Source: JAZLFH01 sp045615705 (GTDB lineage: Bacteria; Bacillota; Clostridia; UMGS1883). Taken from it: 52,602 nucleotides of DNA. The notes under the pieces are model-generated. The model saw only the letters and a program-made list of their open reading frames with translations. It was not told the DNA's origin and did no database searches. The stretch spans positions 1 through 52,602 of the forward strand of contig JAZLFH010000068.1 in NCBI GenBank assembly GCA_045615705.1, given 5' to 3'. Made by a program: the position numbers and the translations under genes. Below, one piece after another: positions 49,664 to 52,602 of the stretch; the first letter of the stretch is position 1; every line of letters begins with the position of its first letter.

Positions 49664-50744
49664 AAAGTGGAAAACTGCAACCATACTTGCAATTAAGATA
49701 TTAGTTGTAGGTGTGTTTGTGGGCGTGGCAGGATTTGTTTTGTATCTTTTACCGAAAATTGCGGTGATTGTTGCACCGTTTTTGACGGCAATTATAATTG
49801 CATGGATTTGCACGCCTATATCTAAATTGCTTGAAAGGATAAAATGCCCTAAAAAGATTTCGGCAGTTGTTTCCTTTATAATAACACTTTTGGTTGTAGG
49901 CGGACTTTTGACACTTGTTATTTCAAAACTTATAGAAGAAGTAGTAAGCCTTGCAACAAAGTTTTCATCGGAATATGAAACCTTGGTTACAATGCTCTTA
50001 AACGCAAAAGAAACCGTAAAATCGTGGCTTTTCCTTTTGCCTGATGAATACATTGAATATTTAAGTCCGTTTTTAATGAATGCAGTTCAAAACTTGGGAA
50101 GAGTAGTAGGAACTGCTTTAACCAAAATTGTCCAGACAATACCGAAATTCGCAGTCAACTCCGCCATGAGTGTTCCGTCCGTCATAATTTTTGTTGTCAT
50201 TACGATATTTGCTTCTATAACATTTGTTTCGGAACGAAAAAATATTACAGAACGCATTAAGTCTTATCTTCCACAAAAGACAAAATCACTTATAAAATCC
50301 GTAAAAAGTCAGGCACTTACGGCACTTGGCGGATATGTAAAGACACAGTTAATACTTATGTCAATTACATTTACAGAACTTTTGATAGGTTTTTTGATAT
50401 TAAAGGTGGATTATTCGTTTATCTTGGCACTTTCAATTTGCATAATTGATGCAATACCTATTTTGGGAACGGGGACGGTCCTGATTCCGTGGGGAATTGT
50501 GATGTTCATACTCGGAAATGTCAAAATGGGCATAGGGTTGTTGCTTTTGTACGGTGTTTGCCTTGCCATCAGGCAGTTCTGCGAACCGAGGGTCTTGGGA
50601 AAACAAATCGGAATCCATCCGCTCATAACACTTTTTGCGATGTACACGGGACTTAAATTAATCGGATTTTGGGGACTTATTATAGGACCCATATTAGCGA
50701 TGATGATTAAATATATAATAGAAGGAAGGAAACAAGAAATATGA
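49656..50744 (+). CDS. AI-2E-family membrane protein, YtvI-like
   Basis: The 362-residue protein has about eight membrane helices in the AI-2E transporter layout (PFLTAIIIAWICTPISKLLERI, LITLFAMYTGLKLIGFWGLIIGPILAMM, IIDAIPILGTGTVLIPWGIVMFI). Firmicutes homologues of this length include the sporulation integral membrane protein YtvI, which fits a spore-former. I cannot separate YtvI from other AI-2E members by eye. The start overlaps the previous gene by 8 bases, with GGAGG before it, and the end overlaps the next by 4. Confidence 0.8.
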   Translation: MSEKWKTATILAIKILVVGVFVGVAGFVLYLLPKIAVIVAPFLTAIIIAWICTPISKLLERIKCPKKISAVVSFIITLLVVGGLLTLVISKLIEEVVSLATKFSSEYETLVTMLLNAKETVKSWLFLLPDEYIEYLSPFLMNAVQNLGRVVGTALTKIVQTIPKFAVNSAMSVPSVIIFVVITIFASITFVSERKNITERIKSYLPQKTKSLIKSVKSQALTALGGYVKTQLILMSITFTELLIGFLILKVDYSFILALSICIIDAIPILGTGTVLIPWGIVMFILGNVKMGIGLLLLYGVCLAIRQFCEPRVLGKQIGIHPLITLFAMYTGLKLIGFWGLIIGPILAMMIKYIIEGRKQEI

Positions 50745-51496
50745 AATGTATAGTACTTGCGGCAGGCTATGCGACTCGCCTCTATCCTTTAACAAAAACC
50801 ACGCCCAAGCCCCTGCTGAAACTGGCAGGCAAGCCGATTCTTGACTACCTTATTGACAATCTTTTGAAAGTGGACGAACTCAGCGAAATTGTTGTTGTTT
50901 CTAATCACAAGCATATAAAAAACTATCAAGAATGGGTAAAAACCGCACCGAATAACAAGAAAATATCCATTCTCGATGACGGCTCAACGGATAACGAAAC
51001 AAGACGCGGGGCAGTAAACGATATAATTTTTGCCCTTGACGAGATAAAAATTGACGAAGACATTTTAGTAATCGCAGGGGACAATGTTCCGACATTTTCA
51101 TTTTGTGATTTTTGCAACTATGCAAAAGAGAAACAAGCATCTTCGATTATGTATGAAGTATGTGATGATATAGAAGTCCTTAAAAGGTGCGGAAACGCAA
51201 AACTTGACGAAAATGAACTTGTTACATACATGGTTGAAAAACCAGAGAATCCGCCGAGCAATAATGTGGCACTTCCTTTTTATTATTATATGAAAAAAGA
51301 CCTGCAACTCATAAGACAGGCACAAAAAGAGGGGTGCGGAACAGATGCACCGGGAAGTTTGCCTGCTTATCTTTGTGAAGTTACAAAAATTTACGCAATG
51401 AAGATGCCGTCTGAAACCTATGATGTGGCGGATCTTGAAAGTTATAAAGTAATAAGCAAAATTTTTGAGGAAAATAATCCGTTTAACTTAAAATGA
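50741..51496 (+). CDS. Sugar nucleotidyltransferase (NDP-sugar pyrophosphorylase type)
   Basis: The 251-residue protein has the glucose-1-phosphate-thymidylyltransferase-like start IVLAAGYATRLYPLTKTTPKPLLKLAGKPILDYLI (signature GxGxRLxPLTxxxPKPLL) and a metal-binding aspartate in VIAGDNVPTF. It transfers NMP to a sugar phosphate to make NDP-sugars for surface glycans. The exact nucleotide and sugar are unknown. It overlaps the preceding gene by 4 bases. No terminator is visible after it before the next promoter. Confidence 0.9.
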   Translation: MKCIVLAAGYATRLYPLTKTTPKPLLKLAGKPILDYLIDNLLKVDELSEIVVVSNHKHIKNYQEWVKTAPNNKKISILDDGSTDNETRRGAVNDIIFALDEIKIDEDILVIAGDNVPTFSFCDFCNYAKEKQASSIMYEVCDDIEVLKRCGNAKLDENELVTYMVEKPENPPSNNVALPFYYYMKKDLQLIRQAQKEGCGTDAPGSLPAYLCEVTKIYAMKMPSETYDVADLESYKVISKIFEENNPFNLK

Positions 51497-51599
51497 ACTT
51501 TTTTTCGGCCGACATAGTAGCAATTTGTACAAAAAAGAACGATTCATTTGTGATTTTTAACAATTTTTTAAAAAAAGTAAAAATCAAAAAAAAAAACAC

Positions 51600-51628
51600 T
51601 TGAAAAAAAGTTTTTCTATGGTTATAAT
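51600..51628 (+). promoter_or_regulatory. Strong promoter with A-tract before the dockerin gene
   Basis: TTGAAA (51600-51605), 17-base spacer and TATAAT (51623-51628). The 60 bases before the -35 are extremely A-rich, like an UP element. The rest of the 51497-51675 gap shows nothing else. Confidence 0.8.
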
Positions 51629-51675
51629 CATATTAGGTATTAATTTCACTTATATTAAAAAAAGGAGGATTTCTT

Positions 51676-52437
51676 ATGAAAAAAGTTTTAAAGAGTATCG
51701 CTTGTTTGTTACTTGTTATGGCTTTTGTTCCCGTTGTTGCTTTTGCTGATGCAGTAGTTACAAACGGAACAGCAACCATTTCGGGTCAAGAAGCAGGCGA
51801 ACAGACCATCTTGATTAAAGATGCAGAGGATAACATTATGTTCCTTGACCAGTACACAGTCGGAACGACAGATTATGTTATCACATTTGACACAACAGGA
51901 TGGCCGGCAGGAACATATACCGTATTACTCGGCGGTGCGGTTTCTGCAATCGGAAAAGATGCAAAGAGTTTTGAAATTGAAGAACTCGGTTCAGGATTCA
52001 CAATTTCAGGTACAATCGTTCTTCATGCATCATCGGAAGGTGATGTAACAGAAACTGTTGTTACGGCAACACCCGCAGAAGGTGCTTCAATCACAGGTAC
52101 AGTTCTTGATGATGGTACATACACAATTATCGTTCCCGCAGGAACATATGATGTTACTATCGCAAAGACATACTACATCACAAAGACTTACAAATCAGAA
52201 GAAATTTCTGATGACAAGGATCTTGGTACAATCAAACTTATTGCAGGTGATACAAACGAAGATAATCAGGTAGAACTTGAGGACCTTACAAATGTTAAGA
52301 ATTATGCAGGTCGCAACTCCGGAAGTGCAAATTGGGAAGATGCAGTTTGCGCCGATATAACGGAAGATAATCAGGTAGAACTTGAGGACCTTACAATCAT
52401 TCTTGCAAATGGAGGACGTAACTCGAGCGATTATTAA
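51676..52437 (+). CDS. Secreted protein with C-terminal dockerin
   Basis: This 253-residue protein has a signal peptide (MKKVLKSIACLLLVMAFVPVVAFA), an Ig-like or carbohydrate-fold region (about 27-185), and a C-terminal type I dockerin of about 63 residues with two calcium loops, DTNEDNQVELED and DITEDNQVELED (DxNxDxxxxxxD), each followed by a helix. Dockerins plug into cohesins to build cellulosome-like complexes. There is no visible glycosidase domain; the middle region looks beta-rich and partly repeats. It has its own strong promoter and AAAGGAGG ribosome site. The next gene is also secreted. Confidence 0.9.
   Translation: MKKVLKSIACLLLVMAFVPVVAFADAVVTNGTATISGQEAGEQTILIKDAEDNIMFLDQYTVGTTDYVITFDTTGWPAGTYTVLLGGAVSAIGKDAKSFEIEELGSGFTISGTIVLHASSEGDVTETVVTATPAEGASITGTVLDDGTYTIIVPAGTYDVTIAKTYYITKTYKSEEISDDKDLGTIKLIAGDTNEDNQVELEDLTNVKNYAGRNSGSANWEDAVCADITEDNQVELEDLTIILANGGRNSSDY
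52258..52291 (+). repeat. 34-base direct repeat, copy 1 (dockerin loop)
   Basis: An identical 34-base stretch occurs at 52258-52291 and 52363-52396 (start-to-start distance 105 bases, 35 codons), encoding the first and second dockerin loops. Identity at the DNA level, not just the protein level, suggests a recent duplication or gene conversion. Confidence 0.9.
52363..52396 (+). repeat. 34-base direct repeat, copy 2 (dockerin loop)
   Basis: Second copy of the stretch at 52258-52291, in the same reading frame, encoding DNQVELEDLT in the second dockerin segment. Confidence 0.9.
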
Positions 52438-52461
52438 AATTTATTTGGAGGAAGACAGTAA

Positions 52462-52602
52462 ATGAAAAAAATAATTTCATTATTGACTGTTGTTGCAATG
52501 GTACTTGCATTTTGCATAGTTCCCGCAATGGCAGCAGGAGACCCGGGAAAACTCTTAATGAGTACCTCGACTGATTTGTCAAAGGCAGAAGTCGGCGACT
52601 TC
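52462..52602 (+). CDS. Partial secreted protein (N-terminus only)
   Basis: The visible 47 residues start MKKIISLLTVVAMVLAFCIVPAMAA, a clear signal peptide, followed by GDPGKLLMSTSTDLSKAEVGDF, where the window ends in frame. The VGD(F/T) start after a short linker is typical of secreted adhesion and cohesin-type beta-sandwich domains, and the dockerin gene just upstream makes a cohesin partner possible, but this cannot be told from so little. A GGAGG lies about 10 bases before the ATG. Confidence 0.75.
   Translation, partial: MKKIISLLTVVAMVLAFCIVPAMAAGDPGKLLMSTSTDLSKAEVGDF

Overview
This window looks like chromosome from an AT-rich, spore-forming member of the Clostridia (Firmicutes). The signs are: AGGAGG-type ribosome binding sites throughout; sporulation and germination genes (sleB, ypeB, an SspF-like small acid-soluble spore protein, a ytxC homologue and a ytvI-like gene); the Firmicutes gene orders acpP-rnc, trmN6/yabB-rsmI, yabM-mazG-hup and rimP-nusA-ylxR-ylxQ-infB-rbfA-nrnA-truB-ribF-rpsO-pnp; and a dockerin-type secreted protein at the right edge. 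I cannot name a species.

Layout. 1-2805 is the right end of an integrated element. It carries a repressor-like HTH gene, an excisionase-like gene, an unrecognised zinc-ribbon protein and a tyrosine integrase that abuts the 3' end of an initiator tRNA-fMet (2806-2882), the likely attachment site. 2949-8205 is a minus-strand operon (trmN6, rsmI, a two-membrane-helix coiled-coil protein, acpP, rnc, an Elp3-like radical SAM protein, an amidohydrolase), preceded by a small ferredoxin and a strong terminator. 8606-18923 is a long plus-strand run: degV, a pgk-tpi fusion, gpmI, rlmB, an ACT-domain protein, a PFL-family protein, a cysteine desulfurase, thiI and cinA. 18920-23285 holds envelope and sporulation genes (O-antigen-ligase-like, membrane proteins, acyltransferase, YtxC, a possible GME-fold protein). 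23363-26663 is comEC-holA, followed by a structured intergenic stretch. 27007-32341 holds rpsT, a YesL-like protein, a lipid flippase, mazG, hup and a tandem pair of LysM proteins, one with an intact L,D-transpeptidase domain and one with a degenerate copy. 32338-35981 is polA-coaE-lytic transglycosylase on the minus strand. 36157-45812 is the translation/RNA supercluster from rimP to pnp. 45859-48343 is a minus-strand PepSY/SASP/ypeB/sleB block. 48464-51496 holds an archaeal-type phosphoglycerate mutase homologue (possible homoserine kinase), a YtvI-like protein and a sugar nucleotidyltransferase. From 51676 secreted proteins begin.

How the genes work together. Lower glycolysis (PGK-TPI fusion, GpmI) is cotranscribed with rRNA and tRNA modification genes. 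Cysteine desulfurase with ThiI forms a sulfur relay for tRNA s4U. The rimP-pnp block couples transcription, initiation, ribosome maturation and RNA decay, with leader hairpins before rimP and pnp. SleB-YpeB and the SspF-like SASP serve spore resistance and germination. Most of the window is conserved housekeeping. The unusual items are the LysM/transpeptidase pseudoenzyme pair, the PGK-TPI fusion, the FAD-synthetase-only RibF, the unrecognised coiled-coil membrane protein in the acpP-rnc operon, the multi-hairpin intergenic element near 26.8 kb, the hairpins between rpsO and pnp, and the dockerin locus running off the right end.
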